The notes: generated by a model not told the origin, from the sequence alone. Positions 38,929 through 50,880 are shown, counted from the stretch's first letter. The stretch: 64,000 nt of DNA from Tanytarsus gracilentus (GCA_038502055.1 JAXRKN010000043.1:3348001-3412000), one strand, 5' to 3'. Made by a program: numbers and translations.

Positions 38929-40458
38929 TTAGAGATTTTCTTCTAGTTCTTCCTGCAAGTTGTCGAGAATTTTTTCCAGGTAAGGTTTTATGGACACAAA
39001 TGCACTTGGTTTGTGATTATTTTCTGCATAACTTCCCCATGACGCAATGCCCATAAGAACGTTTCTCGATTTAAACCTTGCATACAAAGGTGATCCACTT
39101 TGACCTAAAATAAGAATAGCAAATTTAAAATTGTTACAAATCAAAATTTTACCTTCATTAAAAAATATTGTGCACTTTCAACACTCACCAAAAAATGTTT
39201 CACTTTAATAAATTTTTAAAATTTTAAACAAATTTTGGTTAACTGATTTAAAAAAAATAATTTCAATCGAAGTTAAATTATTTCAAAAAGTAATTACCTG
39301 AAACAGTCCCTTTGTAATTTCCATTATCAAGTTTAACACCAGCACACATATGATAATCGGTAATTGGTGCAGTATTTGAGCAATCAGTGTCCTCGTGTGT
39401 GTGAAATTTAATACAATCCTCATTTGATACGAGCGACATGTTGACTTTTGAGGGAGATCTTAAATCTATTGAATTTTTATAGTGGAATGTTGATAGAAAA
39501 ATACTATCCGTATTTCCTTCATTTTTGAGTGGCAGGCAAGCAGGAACAAAATCATTTATTTCGATGCTTGTACTGAGTTTTATAAAAGCTATATCATGCA
39601 TCATAGAAAAGTCGTCGAAAATCCACGGAATCTCCACCCGAAAATCATCATTTTTCAATGTTATCGAAGCATTTTTGCAGTCTGCATTCTTGCAGCCGAG
39701 TTTCAAGGTGCTATAAATAAAATAAAATATTTTACGTCACAAAAATTTTTATACAAAAAATAAAATTTTCGATGAGTCACAGATGCAGATTATTTTCGCC
39801 ATCGATTGACACAAAAATTAAATTTTCTCGAACATGATCGAAGATGACTCAAAGATGATTTAAAGCTTTTAAAATTAATCTAACTAATTAAATCAAATCA
39901 ATTTTAAATATTTTGTGACGTCACGGATGCTAGAATTTTTAGTACTTACAAGTTGCTGTTTTGCACGCAATGAACTGGTGCAATAAGGAGACGCTTTGAC
40001 ACAGCAACTGCAGCACAGTCATAAGATGAATTCCAGAACATTGCAACTAGTGAATTTTTTCCTTCGCCACAGTCTTGCTTCTCGATGACGTCATAGACAG
40101 GATGTTCGGAGATCTTTTTAAAGTTGTGCTCAATTTTGAAATTTAGAGGAATTTTCGAGTCAGGTATGCACGTTTTGTACTGAATTGGCGAATTTTTGTA
40201 ATATTTTACGCCGCAAATTATAATAATAATAATCAGTCCGAACACAGAGAACAAAATTAAATACCATTTGAGATATTTGAACCAATTTCGTGCATTCGAG
40301 TTATTTATTGGCATTCTTATCTCGTTATCACTAGAAATTGAGCTTGAGCAACTGCTTTCAGGAAGCGATGACTCATCGATCGATTTATATCGGCAAACAT
40401 TTTGAGATTTCTCAACCACGTGCGGTGAGGGGGTTTTATTAAAAAATGATTTCATCAT
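38929..40458 (-). CDS. Type II membrane trypsin-fold (S1) protein, probable non-canonical or inactive serine protease homolog
   Basis: Three exons, 40458-39950, 39710-39298 and 39104-38929, join to 365 residues. A Ser-rich cytoplasmic N-terminus precedes one transmembrane helix (about 65-84). The rest is an S1 domain with His163 (in APVHC), Asp209 (HDIAFIKL) and Ser310 (GQSGSP), so all three triad positions are kept. Other hallmarks are changed. The GDSG aspartate is Gln309, no R-IVGG-like activation cleavage precedes the domain, the residue at the S1 specificity position (chymotrypsin 189) is Gly, and both cysteines of the usual 191-220 bridge are missing. The activation salt bridge therefore cannot form in the normal way. 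It may be a membrane-bound pseudo-protease, or be active without zymogen cleavage. It has no obvious link to its neighbours. Confidence 0.85.
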
Positions 40459-42194
40459 ATGGCACTATTACACTATTACTTTGTCCAAAATTCAAAGCGG
40501 AAAAATTATTTTCGACCTTCGATTATTCGCAGAAATTTTTTTTTGAAAACCCTCTCATAAACCACGTTTTAATTCATCTCCGTAGTTATTTTACTATTTT
40601 TTTACACATCATTTTATGTTCATTGACGGAGATTTCATTCACCAATAAAAAGTGTCTGTATATCGTACGATTTTTTTGCTGAAAAATAATTTCACCATCA
40701 GACTTTACTTGACTTAAAATTAAATAAATGGAATAATAAATTTTTAACTTACCAGATTTAAATTTAAATTTTTAACTTTTAAAAACACTTTCAATTTTAA
40801 TTCAAAAACTCTTAAAAATTTAGATTTCACTCTTGATGATTTTAAAATCTTACTAATAGTTGTTAAATTTTAACAATATTTTTTCGATATATTTAAAATA
40901 ATTAAATTTACTTAAGTTCGATTTAATGATAAGAGTTTAAAAATTTTCTTGAGAGAGCTCCTGTTTTTACGACTTTATGTCACGGCGGTTCAAGAGAAAA
41001 TGAATGAAAATATTTCGTCATCTTCGCACGAGCTACACAAAAAACCTGTTCAATAAAATTCTTCAAAAAAATGATTTTTATTTCATTTTTCTTTGAAATT
41101 TTACATTAAATGTTCACTCTTTTAATATGCACTTAATTGATAAATAGTAACATAGATGGGACATTACATAGCTTACAAAAGAATTACTTGTAATGTAATT
41201 AAGTCTTAATAAAATATTTGAAATAAAATGTAACTAATTGCATGTTGGACTAAGAATAAAATTTAAACAAATAAAATTATCGAATCCCTAATTTTATTTG
41301 TTATCTCCTGAAAATTTTCAATAATTCAAATTCATATTTTTAATGTTTTCAATATTTAAAATAATTTTTATTGTGTATTTTTTTTATACTAGTGAACCAA
41401 ACCTTTATTCCCTATGCGTGGATACATTTCAAAATACCTTAGAAGTAAAATTTAGTATTTGCTGGATTATATTTCATTTAACTTTTACAAAAGAAAAAAG
41501 TTTCGTTTTTATAAAGGAAAAGTTCTATTCAATAGTACTGCGAAAAATTGCGATATTTCATAATTGTCAAGGGTTGAGCACTCGAGGTTATTTTCTTGAA
41601 AAAAATAAACCTTTAGAATAAATTCGAAGCCTCATCTTAATTAATTGCACTGAATGCTCTATAATTGAGCAATTTAAAGAAAAAAAATCAATAAATAAAT
41701 TTAAAGATCGAGAAGATTATGAAAAGTGTGAGCGATGCAATCAAGGGCAGATTGAAAATTTTACAGAGTTTTTTCGTCAAGATATTTGAGATCAAATTAA
41801 ATTGTTTTACCCTCAAAGTGCTCACACCTCGATCCAGTGACTGTATGTTGATAAGTTCATTACAATATTTACAAATTAAAAAAAAGATTCATTATTCAGC
41901 TATTTAACAACAATTTTTTGGAAATAAAATTATAATTTTTTTTGATAAACAGGAATTATTTTTTAAAGCATGCTTTCATGACTTTTTGCAAATTTTGGGA
42001 AAATTTATAGCTTTCTTACTCCCCTTTTCCTCACTTAATTATTACACGAAGAATTTAGCGGGCGTGTAAGCAGAAATTTTAAATTTGCTATCACATGGGT
42101 GTATAAAGTACAATTACATCAAATATTGATTTTTTAAAAAATTTCGTGTCATTTTTCTCACACTGGACTCACATAGTTTTGATCGTTAATGACT
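40459..42194. other. Intergenic region between AdipoR 3' end and the protease homolog 5' end
   Basis: AT-rich with short open frames only (for example 41343-41621), none recognisable. It should include the AdipoR 3' UTR and the protease-homolog promoter. A loosely paired inverted repeat, CAAGGGTTGAGCACTCGAGG near 41569 against GAGGTGTGAGCACTTTGAGG near 41833 (minus strand), may be a larger relative of the short inverted-repeat elements. Confidence 0.5.
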
Positions 42195-43840
42195 TTAAAG
42201 CACAATTGCTGAGTGCTTAATGTCACATTCACCTAGTGAAACTCGATGCATCGCCATTTCTAGAAGATAATTGATAATTTTATCTATTAAATTTAAAATC
42301 AATCCTTTAAACTCACCCGAAATTCCATGATAGTGCACTAACGCAGCCACAATCACCAACACGTGAAATATTTGATGAGATTGACCCTGAAATGAGAATG
42401 TTTACACATATAAGTTTACTGCAAATTATGCAAATTTTTAATCGAGCTCATACCCATAAATCAAATTTGCCTGGAAACCAGCGCTCAGGAATTCTCAATG
42501 CATAAAACATTGCTCCTAAAATGTAGAGAAGTCCCATTAGGATGAGCCATCCGAGAGACTGTCGGCTAATGTCATTAAACCATCCTTCCATGTATACATA
42601 ATGAATTGCTGGAATAACACCGCTCAATCCAAAGGCCATGAAAACACTTGCTCTACATGTGTGAAATTTAGTCAGATTATAAATTGGATAAAAAACACAT
42701 ATGACTCACCTAACTGGTCGAAGTTGTGGTGTTGAAAATTTATCCCAAAGCGAGGTGACTATGGAGAAGAATCCTAAAACGGTTACGACAGTCAGGTAGA
42801 TTACTTTGGGCTGATAGTGACAATAGAATCCATAATAGAGCCACGGAACGAAGGAACCCATGATTAATAGGGCTATACCGCAATAATCGAGTCTGTTTGA
42901 ACAATTAATTACGTAGTTCATGATCATTAGCGCGTAAAAGTTCATCTACTCACTTGCTAAACAACTTTCCAACCACCTCCGAATGACATGAGACCGTATG
43001 GAATGCAAAACTAAAGCCTAAGCAGATAATTGCGCCAATAAAGAAGGCAAGAAAGATGAACTTTTCTTCCCAATTAATTTCCCATGATGGACGGAGGAGA
43101 AAGTAAACCGCAGCTCCAATAAACATGATGCATCCCAGCAAGTGTGTCCTACACGATGAATGGATTAAGAGATTAAATAATTAGTAAACTACGCTTCAAT
43201 GTTTACGATCATAGATTTCTAAAATTAAGCAATTGACGTCATGTTACATGACTCGTGTAACATCCTTGACCCCTTTCCCATTTCCTTACCATATATTTCC
43301 AGTTTCCGTGTGTAGTCGAAAAATGCTCTTGAAGCATTCGCCAAAAGTTGACAGGGGAGGACGATGGCCTTTATGCAAATAATCGTTGTCTTGAAGCCAA
43401 TTCGGGAGATTTCTAAAGTGGACGACTTTCCATGTCGTTATTTGCCAGACTCTTCTTACAAACACTTCTGCTTGCTCGGCTGCATTGTGAGCCAGCGCAC
43501 CAATGTCAATTTCATCCGAAAGCACTCCAGCTTTCAACACTTCCGTCATCTTTGCATGATGAAAAAGTATTTAACAGTTAATTATAGTCTAGTACATTCA
43601 AGAAGTTCCTACCTCTGCCTCAAGCAATTGATTGTCCTCTGGCGTTGATGGTAACGGACATCCAGGCACATCCTCTTCCTCGGACAGGGCGTCAGACATT
43701 TCGTCTTCATCGAGCTGTAATCGATCGATTGTTGGCGATGGTTCCCTTGTTGTAAATCTCTTCCTCAAATACATTTCGTCGTCATCGTTCGGATTTGTCT
43801 CCAACGATGTTATCGATGGTCGATTTCGTTTCGCGAACAT
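42195..43840 (-). CDS. AdipoR: Adiponectin receptor (PAQR family, seven-transmembrane)
   Basis: Seven exons join in frame to 399 residues: 43840-43613, 43549-43290, 43148-42954, 42892-42710, 42652-42454, 42386-42317 and 42259-42195. An acidic cytoplasmic N-terminus leads to the family signature TETGNIWTHLLG (about 157-168) and seven membrane helices. The PAQR zinc site is intact: S209 and H213 in SFAFHTVSCHS, D230 in SKLDYCGIALLIMGS, and H359/H363 in GQSHQIFHVL. Animal AdipoRs have N-in topology and ceramidase activity, and control lipid and energy metabolism; the fly gene also acts in insulin-producing cells and the germline niche. Length is between human AdipoR1 (375) and the longer fly protein. 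Introns are 63-141 bp. The start lies 254 bp downstream of the RAD51-paralog stop, on the same strand. Confidence 0.97.
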
Positions 43841-44094
43841 TTTGGAGTTGCTTAAATGAGGAAATGAATTTAAATTCGAACTTTATCGTTCCTGCTTTCT
43901 CTTCAATTTCACAATCAAAAATATACAATGAAAATTTTACGTAAAAAAAGTGGTAACTGAGAAATTAATAGCAGAGTTTCGAATCAAATGAAGCGAAGAC
44001 ACATATTTAAATTTTAAAATTTAACGAAAATTACTATGAATAAAAGTTTAAACTTTTATTTACTCTTCTCTTCTTAAAATGAACTTAAAAAGTT

Positions 44095-45306
44095 TTAAAT
44101 CACACCCGTGTCTGTGAAGTTGACTAGAACACTTTTAGTAGGAAGCATTTTGCTGCTCTCTAAAACTGTCAATTTTCTTTTAATCTCAACAAATCCTCCC
44201 AAACAAATGTCAATTTCTCGATCATCGCCGTCCACAGATATGTGACCCATGGAGATACGCAGGTCCAATATTTCACTCCAATAATTTCCCAATGCTGGTT
44301 TAATTCCATTTTTCAAGTTGATTTCAGCCGCACTCTCATGCTCAGATGAGGAAGTGCTCGATGAAGAATCGCTGTCCGACTCGCTCTCGTCTGATTCCGA
44401 AATTTTGTACATGTTTAACTGCAGATTTGTCAGAATCACCTAAAAATAGCTAATAATTAAATTGTTAATATAGAAATAGATTTAACTTACAACTTTGTTC
44501 ATTTTCTTTGCCAGTTGAAAGAGTAATTCGTGTATTTCGGAAGTCATTTTCATGTTGAGTCTAATGCTTGCGGATGTCGTATGATAGAAGGGCGATGTGA
44601 TGGAGTCGACGAAGATGAATGAAATCTTACGGTAATCGCCCTCGCCTTTGATTATTGTCTTGAGCGTGTCCACAAACTGGAAGAGATTCAATGCGTTGAA
44701 CAAGAGAATTCGACTGAAAAACTCTTTTTGTATTGTCTCTTCGTCGTGTCCTCGAAGCAGCAAGTACTGACGCAATTGAGTGGCTTGGATGTCATTTTTG
44801 GTGTCGATGAAGGCAACGTGAGCTTGAGGGAATTCAGTAAGCACGTCGAGCGCTAATGATGTGACTAGTGTTGTCTTTCCAATCTGATGTCGCCCACATA
44901 TCTCAATAATACTGCCCGACTTGATTCTATTGTCATCGAAAAGCTCATCGATTGGAGTGCCCGTGAAATAACTTTCAGTGAATCTTCTCTCCATTAAAAT
45001 CTCTCGCGGTGTCTTAAACTCAAAGCATGGCAGTTCCTCGGCTTCCTCTTCTAAGAAATCAGAATCCTTATAGTCACGTTCATCTGTGACATTCAATGAA
45101 GTGTCAGCATCACTGGTTTTCGTTGTCATCTCTTCCGAAAGCGAAAGCTCTTGCGAGCTAAGTGGAGTTATAACCAGATTTTTCTTCTTCTTTTTGAATC
45201 GGCGCCTTCTCTTTGGAATGTTTACTTCATTCTTTAAAAGCAATGATTGCGCAAGATCTGATGGTAAACTTTCACTTTGCATCGTGACGGAGCTGTTGAT
45301 TGACAA
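44095..45306 (-). CDS. RAD51-family recombination paralog (RAD51D-like)
   Basis: Two exons, 45306-44491 and 44439-44095, join to 386 residues. A basic run, PKRRRRFKKKKK (31-42), looks like a nuclear localisation signal. The RecA core begins near residue 105 with a Walker A GRHQIGKT (138-145) and a Walker B IFVD (231-234). The later motifs ILTNLQ, PALGNYW and a final VNFTDTGVI match the end of RAD51 paralogs, where the core closes with an F-x-x-x-x-x-G-I strand. The family works in homologous-recombination repair and meiotic recombination. The D type fits best by the short closing tail, but C or XRCC types are not excluded. A Ser/Asp/Glu-rich insertion (about 285-305) sits where the DNA-binding loop L2 is expected. 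It is divergent with Wda, with 379 bp between start codons. Confidence 0.85.
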
Positions 45307-45685
45307 CTTGAGGCCAACTTATGGTTGTTTCATTGAAGAATTAAGAAATTTTGTGTTTTCACAAATTCAATTTTCGAATGTAAACAAAAAAGTCCGTTAA
45401 GTTTGAATTTTAGCGCATTTTTTCGCATTTCAACGGCGATTTTTTGTCGAGATGTCAAATGATATTTTTAAAATATATTTTTGTGAGTATTAATATTAAA
45501 ATTTTAGACATTAAGCGTTAATTTAGAGTTAAACTGTGCAAAAATCATCTAAAAATATAAAAGATCAAGTTTAAAATATTTTAAATTTCAAAGAGCGCTT
45601 TTGGCATCGGCTCGGCTAATTACTAAGTTGTTTGTTACTCGCAATTTGTATTTGTAAATTTTTTTTCCATCAAAGAAAGTAAAAC
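45307..45685. other. Shared upstream region of the RAD51 paralog and Wda
   Basis: A 379-bp AT-rich gap between divergent start codons should hold both promoters and 5' UTRs. No TATA box, DRE or other known core motif stands out. Confidence 0.6.
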
Positions 45686-48566
45686 ATGAATAGTAATAAG
45701 AATTCAATAAAATCTACACTAACAAATTATTTAAAACACAAAAATTACCCGGTAAGCATCGAGTGCAATCGTCTAATGGCTTCAGTTTAAAGAGGAAAGC
45801 GCCGAAAAGTGACTTTAAATGTCTCTTCACTTAACCTGGAAATGCCAAAAAAAAATAAATTCGAAAACTTTTTCAATTCAAAATAAATACAAAATTCTTT
45901 AAATATTGATTTCATTTGAATTTTAGATAAACGATCGATTTCGGAAGAGTGATTTGGTGCTTACACAGTCAAGAGAGGACTTTCTGATGGATCTAAAGAT
46001 AATGTCTCAAATTTCCCGTTCACATTCGTTTACATTTTCAAACATATCAAGTCTCAATGGGTCTCAGAGTCAGTGTCTAGTGGATCAACAAGTCAGTAGA
46101 TTAATCAAATTTATTCAGTGCCAGAGAAGTGCGATTGTGAGAAAGGAGCTGGAAGGTCTGATGCCGCCAATTGTCTGCCACTTGTTCATAGAAATGCTCA
46201 AAGGCAAAGAGTGGCGGCCAGCTCACGATTTCTTACGCAAATATTCGTGTCTAGTTGGATCGATCGCCGAAGTGTCGCAGGTGAGGACAAATGGAAGTGA
46301 TCCAGCGCTGATTATGCCTCAGCCAATTCAATTTTTATCTACACTCTCACAAACTACCCTCGCAAACTCAAACACCATCCTCCATCGAGCATCTAAACAG
46401 CCACAACTCATTCAACTGCCTCTCGACGAATCTAAACTGAGCATGTTTCGTGAGCTAATAAGCAATCTCTCCTGCCTGCGACGACTCGACGACGCAAAAG
46501 ACAATAAACTCATTTCAAATTTCCGAACGTGCAGATACAAGACGCGACTGGCCAATCGAACACACTCCATACTCACTAAATATCTCAAAAAGCACGGTCA
46601 TGTGCTGCTCATACAAATTCTCCATCTCTGGTTCACAATGGATCTCTATGAACTTCACGAATCAACAATCGACGGAAGTCTCTCTTCCTCATCGACTTCC
46701 TCGCACGAAGACTGTCCATCGTCGCTGACTGTTAATAACTTTTATAATAGAAAGTCCGATCGTTTTACAGATCCATCGTATTGTGATGAAAAGGATATTA
46801 AGCAAAGATCTGTTGATGGCGATTTTTTAGCGAGTGCTGCTGGCGGTGGAATCAACACTGTTGTCGAAGAGAGTGGAAGTAATTTAAAATTGAAAAGACT
46901 GCGTGATTGCCTACATCGTATCGATCAGAAATATCATAAACCTATTCGAATTTTGAATGTTAATTTTACGGAAAATAGGTGAGTGCCATTTATATTAGCT
47001 AGAACAGAGTTAAATATTTTAAATCTTTAAGCTTATGCACAGCGTCAACTGACAAGCAATTGTGTCATCTTGCCGCTGGATTTGAGGACTCAACTATAGT
47101 ATTGTGGTCAATAAATGGCTTTGATAATTATGGCCATCGGCCGTATCAGAAATTTGATGATCGACAGTGTCAATGGTCGATAAATAATTGCAACAGAATG
47201 TTAACCGATGATCTTAGTGATTATACAACAAGTGATGAAGAAGTTGAAAGGAATTTAAGAGAGAGTGAGGGTTGTGAGGACGACGAAAGAGAAGACGACG
47301 GTGGCCGACATCAAATTTATTCCGTAAGGAAGAGAAAAATAGGGAACCGAAGTAAATTTCAACGGACATTGAGCATGCGAGAACAATGGGCTGATTTTAC
47401 CGCGAAAAACTGTGCTGAAAATATTTTGTAAGTTCTTCTCTTAATATTTTGAAAAAAATAATATTAACTTTTATTTTAGTTCAATGGACTCTCAAAGCAT
47501 AATCCTTCGAGGGCATCGAAGCTCCATAACGGAAGTCCTTTTCGGAAGAAAAAACAACATTCTATTGAGCACGTCGCGTGACAGAACTTTTCGGCTGTGG
47601 AAAGCTGATTCCTATACGTGTGCTTCCATTTATCGGTGCGTTTTTAAAGAGCTCTCTCAACATTTTTAACTAATTGAAAGCTTTTTTAGAGGACACGAAT
47701 TTCCAATTTGGTGCATCGATGAAAGTTCAAATGGCTGCTATGCAGCAACTGGATCTCGAGATACGACAGCGCGTCTTTGGTCTTATGAGCGGGCATTTCC
47801 TTTAAGAATTTATGCGGGTCATAGTCAGGATGTTGATGTAAGATTTTAATATGTTTAAAGAATTCAGTAATTTTTATAATTTAAAATTATTTTAGTGTAT
47901 TGCTTTTCACCCGAATGGAAATTATTTTGCGACGGGTTCGTCTGACACGACGATCCGAATGTGGTGTGTGACGAGCGGAAAACTGCTTAGAATTTTTACC
48001 GAATGTCATTTGCCTGTTAACGCAATTAGCTTTAGTCCCGACGGCAAATTTCTTGCTGCTGCTGGTAAGCAAATTATCCTTTTTGTAATTGTAAGTTTTA
48101 AATATTAATTTTACATTTTCCTCAGGCGATGAGAGTAAAATTCGAATATTTGATCTCGCCGCTGGTCAACAGTTGTTGGACTTGAAAAATCATACCGCCT
48201 CGATAAAGTCATTAAGTTGGAGTGAAAATAGTAAAAAATTGTTATCAGGTTGTGCGGATGGATCGTTTTATGTTTGGAATATTAATAATGGTGGACTAAG
48301 GTGAGAAATAAGATTTTTTTATCTTTAACTTTCTAAAAATATATTTTAGTTCTTCCAGCAGTAACACAAAAGACTCGACTAAAATCTCGTCAGCATTGCC
48401 ATCAGGTTCAAAGCATCACAGCTCCTCAAACGAGCCATCAAAATCAAGCTCGAGTCCATCGAGCAGCTCATCACTTCTACAATCGAGTTCAACTGGTTGT
48501 AAGCGAATAATAAAAGTATTCTTTAGCGGCTCCGACGAGATCGTGCATGCAATAGGAAATGATTGA
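45686..48566 (+). CDS. wda: Wda/TAF5L, WD40 subunit of the SAGA histone acetyltransferase complex
   Basis: Eight exons join in frame to 792 residues: 45686-45751, 45927-46978, 47032-47427, 47480-47635, 47690-47837, 47896-48064, 48126-48300 and 48350-48566. Exon 1 carries a LisH-like start (STLTNYLKHKNYP). The long second exon holds the TAF5 N-terminal helical domain. WD40 repeats follow from about residue 375, with GHRSSITEVLF, GHEFPIWCID, DRTFRLWK, DTTARLW, GHSQDVDCIAFHP and SDTTIRMW. The IYAGHSQDVDCIAFHPNGNY segment is very close to TAF5L. An acidic stretch precedes the first GH repeat, as in TAF5L. In flies Wda is the SAGA form of TAF5, scaffolding Gcn5 acetylation of H3. TAF5 or the testis form Cannonball are less likely alternatives. 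A Ser-rich stretch follows the last WD unit. It converges on ND-B12. Confidence 0.9.
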
Positions 48567-48764
48567 CGATCATCATGATCTGTGAATAGAATTTTTACTA
48601 CTCAACCCTTTGCTAACAAATTTAAGAAGGAATTTTGTTAATTTATTAGTTCCTGACTCTGCAAATCCTTCTTGACTGTTTTATATTTAATAATTAAGGA
48701 CATATGAGCGACAAAAAGAAATGTTATATAACTTAATGACTATATCTACTTGTATTAATTTAAC

Positions 48765-48770
48765 AATAAA
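48765..48770 (+). terminator. Poly(A) signal of Wda
   Basis: AATAAA about 200 bases after the Wda stop. A second AATAAA follows near 48782. It lies about 65 bp before the opposite-strand poly(A) signal of ND-B12. Confidence 0.55.
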
Positions 48771-48835
48771 TGCGATTAAAAAATAAAATGTAAAAGTTAT
48801 GAGATTTTGTTAAAGACAGAAAATCCGTCATGCTT

Positions 48836-48841
48836 TTTATT
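48836..48841 (-). terminator. Poly(A) signal of ND-B12
   Basis: TTTATT on the plus strand (AATAAA on the minus), 38 bases beyond the ND-B12 stop at 48879. Confidence 0.55.
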
Positions 48842-48878
48842 ACTTTAATGGCTATACAAATTAATTGCAAGGATTCTC

Positions 48879-49260
48879 TTAATGATGACCACCATCATGT
48901 CCATGTGCGTGTTTTCCTCGCGGGTCATGCCAATCAACTCCAAGAGCCTTCTCGATAGCAATTGTAGCAATAAATAAGCCGATGCCGAGAGGAAGACCAC
49001 GAAACATTGCACGCCTGAATCGTTGGGCTTTTGTCGTTGGCTGAATTGCTGGATCAAAGCGCCATGCTTCATTTCTAAAATAGACTTTATTATTTTCTGG
49101 ATGATGTTAACTCAATTTTTTGTAGTTACCTCAACCATGGATCTTTTAAACCGAGACGATTTAGCGCTTGCTGCACTTCCACAAGTTCCTTACAATTTTC
49201 GACCTTATACTGTCTCCAGTCCGGAATTTTAAATTCATGATGATCATGTCCTCCGCCCAT
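48879..49260 (-). CDS. ND-B12: NADH dehydrogenase (complex I) beta subunit 3, B12
   Basis: Two exons, 49260-49130 and 49074-48879, join to 108 residues. The start MGGGHDHHEFKIPDW, the central QQALNRLGLKDPWLRNEAWRF and one membrane helix (GLPLGIGLFIATIAIEKALG) followed by a His-rich tail are the NDUFB3/B12 pattern. The GLKDPWLRNE motif is highly conserved in the family. It is an accessory subunit of the membrane arm of respiratory complex I in the inner mitochondrial membrane. The length is typical of insect forms. The gene is divergent with the FAH-domain gene, 457 bp between start codons, and convergent with Wda. Confidence 0.95.
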
Positions 49261-49717
49261 GGTGACTGTTTACTAGCTTTTCTTGAAGATGTAAAATTTT
49301 GATAAATTAGCAAAAATTATCTAATCACAAAAAGGCTTTTGAGAAGTGACACACTGATTGTTTTTCACTATTTGAATGTTGTAATTGTTTAATTAATTAT
49401 TTTTAATCATTTAAATCGCTCAACTAAACGAGATAAATGCTTCAATTTTGTGAAAATAATAAACGAAAAATGCTTACTTTGATCCGAGTTGAAAAAAGTC
49501 AAAATAAATGGTCGTGGGTGCTCGAATAAAAAGCATGTGCCATTGGAAAGTGTACATTGCATAAAAAACACAATTTTTGTCAATGTTTAAATTTATTTAA
49601 TCAAATTGACAGTTAATTTTGAGATATTAAAGTGATTTCTAAGATCCAGAGGTGTCAGAGCTTAAATTCAAACGTCATTCTGTCACCAACTAAAGTTTTA
49701 TTTGACCTTCCAGAATT
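49261..49717. other. Shared upstream region of ND-B12 and the FAH-domain gene
   Basis: An AT-rich 457-bp gap between divergent start codons of two likely mitochondrial genes. It should hold both promoters. No recognisable motif stands out. Confidence 0.55.
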
Positions 49718-50760
49718 ATGAATATCTTTCCAGTGTCAATCGGCATAGCTAGGAGAAAAATTAATCTTATCAGGAACTTTAGGTAATGAATTAATCGAAT
49801 TTCAATTAAACTTTTCACTTAATTGCTTCAATTAATCAGCTTAACAGCCATTAAAAATATGAAGTTCGTGCAATACAAGCAAAAGGGCACCACTAGTCAA
49901 CTTCTCGGTGTTTTGAGTGATGATGAGAATGAAATTAAGGAATTAAGTGGATTTGGCAATGATCTTAAGAAATTAATTGAAAATGGCGTCAAAATTGACG
50001 AAATTAAGTCAAAGTTGGGTGGATTCAAGAGTCTCAAGAAGACCGATGTGGAAATCATCTCCCCAATCACTGAGCCCCAAAAAATTCTATGTGTTGGACT
50101 CAACTATAAAGGTCACTGCGACGAGCAAAATAAACCATATCCTAAAGAGCCAATGTTCTTCAGTAAATTTGCTTCCGCCCTGGTCGGTCCTTTCGATCCA
50201 GTCATCGCTCACTCAATTTCGGATCAAATTGACTGGGAAGTTGAGCTGGCTGTCATCATTGGAGCTAAAGCTTTTCATGTCAAGAAGGAGAATGCTTTAG
50301 ATTATGTCTTTGGCTACAGCTGTGCTCAAGACATTTCAGCACGCGACTGGCAAAAAATGAGAAATGGCGGCCAATTTTTAATAGGCAAGAGCATGGATAG
50401 TTTTTGTCCACTCGGTCCTTGTGTTGTTCACAAATCCGTGCTCGATGCAAGTGATCTTCCAATAACATGTAGCATCAATGGCGTGTCAAAGCAGGTTGGA
50501 AGAACCAGTGAACTGATCTTTGATATTCCGGATATTATTCATCGTGTCACTCAGTCGATTACACTCTTGCCGGGTGATGTTATTTTAACCGGAACACCAT
50601 CAGGTATGCATGAAAGTTTATCAATGTTCATAGCTTAAAAATTTTGTTTTAAGGTGTTGGAATGCACCGAAGCCCACCAGAATTTTTGAAGGTTGGCGAT
50701 GTCATCGAAAGCGAGATCGAAGGCATTGGAAAAATTGTTAATAAAGTTGTTGCTGATTAA
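49718..50760 (+). CDS. Fahd2: Fumarylacetoacetate-hydrolase-domain protein (FAHD2-like), probably mitochondrial
   Basis: Three exons, 49718-49782, 49840-50603 and 50654-50760, join to 311 residues. Exon 1 adds a short basic, amphipathic leader (MNIFPVSIGIARRKINLIRNF), which looks like a mitochondrial presequence. Without it a product could start at Met29 (49859). The FAH fold has the expected VGLNYKGHCDE, metal-binding E155/E157 (DWEVEL) and D186 (AQDISARDWQ), then LLPGDVILTGTPSGVG and the closing KVGDVIESEIEGIGKI. Family members are Mg-dependent hydrolases or decarboxylases acting on beta-keto acids such as acylpyruvates or oxaloacetate; the FAHD2 substrate is poorly defined. I chose the upstream ATG because the splice sites keep frame and the leader fits targeting. 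Confidence 0.92.
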
Positions 50761-50847
50761 AAGAATTTAGAACTTTATACAAAGTTATGAGATTGTAAAT
50801 GGCTTGAGCATGTTCATCAAGCTAAAATCTATAGCAAAAGTTTCACA

Positions 50848-50853
50848 AATAAA
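50848..50853 (+). terminator. Poly(A) signal of the FAH-domain gene
   Basis: AATAAA 88 bases after the stop at 50760, followed by an A-rich stretch. Confidence 0.6.
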
Positions 50854-50880
50854 AAAAAGAAATATTTTCTTAAATTAAAT

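Noticed and set aside
42260..42316. Read-through end of AdipoR after GISG without the last intron
   Set aside because: A frame continues, but splicing GTGAGT at 42316 to the acceptor at 42260 restores the conserved EMAMHRV end seen in insect AdipoR.
49823..49858. Start of the FAH-domain protein at an ATG-like codon upstream of 49859 in the same exon
   Set aside because: That stretch up to 49839 is intron. The acceptor at 49839 joins exon 49718-49782 in frame and gives a better leader.
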